From an uncultured Ruminococcus sp. (GTDB lineage Bacteria > Bacillota > Clostridia > Oscillospirales > CAG-272): a stretch of DNA of 30,744 nucleotides. The position numbers and the translations under genes are program-made. Where the stretch lies: the NCBI GenBank assembly GCA_902783705.1, contig CACZSA010000229.1, forward strand, positions 1 through 30,744, read 5' to 3'. Position 1 is the stretch's first letter. Each line of letters starts with the position of its first letter. The notes below the pieces were generated by a model. The model had not been told where the DNA came from. It saw only the letters and a list, made by a program, of their open reading frames with translations, and did no database searches. Shown piece by piece: positions 30,222 through 30,744 of the stretch.

Positions 30222-30255
30222 AAAAACCCCCGAAGTACGCTTCAGACTTCGGGGG
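30222..30255 (-). terminator. Rho-independent terminator of the UroD-family gene
   Basis: A perfect 10-bp stem (CCCCCGAAGT at 30227-30236 with ACTTCGGGGG at 30246-30255) is followed on the minus strand by TTTTTG and further T. It lies 10 bases past the stop at 30265. It may also stop the plus-strand gene ending at 30211. Confidence 0.9.
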
Positions 30256-30264
30256 CGATTTTAG

Positions 30265-30744
30265 TTAACCGTGATAGACCATATCTTCCTCGGTGTAGTA
30301 TCGGTGTTCCTTCCAGATATCGAGGATCATGAGGTAGCGCTTCAGATCGAGGCCGCGGAACGGCACGTTGCTCGTCGAGAAGATGTAGCCGCCGCCGGGC
30401 TTCGCGGACCGGATCGCGTAGAGCGCGCTTTCCCGGACCTCCTCGTCCGTTCCGGTCTGCATCAGGGCGCAGTTGACGTTCCCGCAGATCGCGATGCCGC
30501 GCGGATAGGTCAGGCGCTTGACCTCGGCGATATCCACGCCCGCCATCGGGTCGATCGAATGGATGCAGTGCGGGCGGCAGTCCATGAGCTGATCGAGGAT
30601 CGGCATGATGTTGCCGTCCGTGTGCTTGATCGCGTAGCCGCCCATCTTGCGGATGTTGTCGATGATGTCGTAGAGGTAGGGCGTGATGTATTCCGAGAAC
30701 ATCTGCGGGGAGAGGAACGGCCCGGAGTTGTAGCAGTAGTCCGA
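30265..30744 (-). CDS. Uroporphyrinogen-decarboxylase-family protein, C-terminal part
   Basis: The frame is open to the window edge, giving the last 159 residues of a larger protein whose start is not visible. GPFLSPQMFSEYITPYL, GGYAIKHTDGNI, ICGNVN and GGGYIFSTSNVP are landmarks of the UroD / cobalamin-dependent methyltransferase (MtaA/CmuA-like) family. In gut Clostridia such genes often lie near sugar-use loci and are not part of haem synthesis. A methyltransferase-like or decarboxylase role cannot be separated from this fragment. Confidence 0.85.
   Translation of the reverse strand, partial: SDYCYNSGPFLSPQMFSEYITPYLYDIIDNIRKMGGYAIKHTDGNIMPILDQLMDCRPHCIHSIDPMAGVDIAEVKRLTYPRGIAICGNVNCALMQTGTDEEVRESALYAIRSAKPGGGYIFSTSNVPFRGLDLKRYLMILDIWKEHRYYTEEDMVYHG

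Overview
The window is GC-rich and densely coded, with short intergenic gaps and about 20 genes. It looks like a low-GC-phylum (Firmicutes) member with a high-GC genome, most likely an uncultured gut-type Clostridia. The basis is a canonical ctsR-mcsA-mcsB-clpC stress operon with CtsR boxes, an AraM-type sn-glycerol-1-phosphate dehydrogenase, SleC-like spore-cortex-lytic family proteins, ThiI without a rhodanese domain, and several glycoside-hydrolase-like and solute-binding genes typical of carbohydrate-using Clostridia. There are no rRNA or tRNA genes, insertion sequences or CRISPR arrays.

Layout. 1-866: the end of an unidentified gene, then a metallophosphoesterase. 911-1399 (-): a small protein with an RRXRR-like N-terminus. 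1565-5555 (+): GNAT acetyltransferase, D-lactate dehydrogenase, and a translationally coupled ribulose-phosphate-3-epimerase / glycerol-1-phosphate dehydrogenase pair. 5611-9765 (-): an operon of class-I amidotransferase-like peptidase C26, thiI and a large glycosidase-like protein. 9890-12301 (-): an 803-aa protein combining an XRE DNA-binding domain, a coiled coil, an FtsK-gamma-like winged helix, a 15-residue helical repeat and a long bactofilin-like beta-solenoid. 12302-12716: an AT-rich divergent control region with two palindromes that share a half-site. 12717-15162 (+): three overlapping genes of the SleC-like / peptidoglycan-binding family. 15334-20186 (+): CtsR operators and ctsR-mcsA-mcsB-clpC; this McsB lacks several phosphagen-kinase residues. 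20242-24048: a divergent pair of a GPH-type sugar transporter (-) and a GH106-like glycosidase (+), each with a near-consensus promoter. 24139-30211 (+): separately promoted genes for a membrane protein, a trigger-factor-like lipoprotein, an iron-type alcohol dehydrogenase, a solute-binding lipoprotein and a membrane-anchored endonuclease/exonuclease/phosphatase-family protein. 30265-30744 (-): the C-terminal part of a uroporphyrinogen-decarboxylase-family protein that runs off the window.

The most unusual locus is the XRE/FtsK-gamma/solenoid protein, together with the palindromic AT-rich region that separates it from the cortex-lytic-like operon. It could be a DNA-binding, polymer-forming scaffold that also controls its neighbours, but that is inference. 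Promoters in the window repeatedly use TTGCAT rather than TTGACA at -35, with an exact 17-bp spacer.
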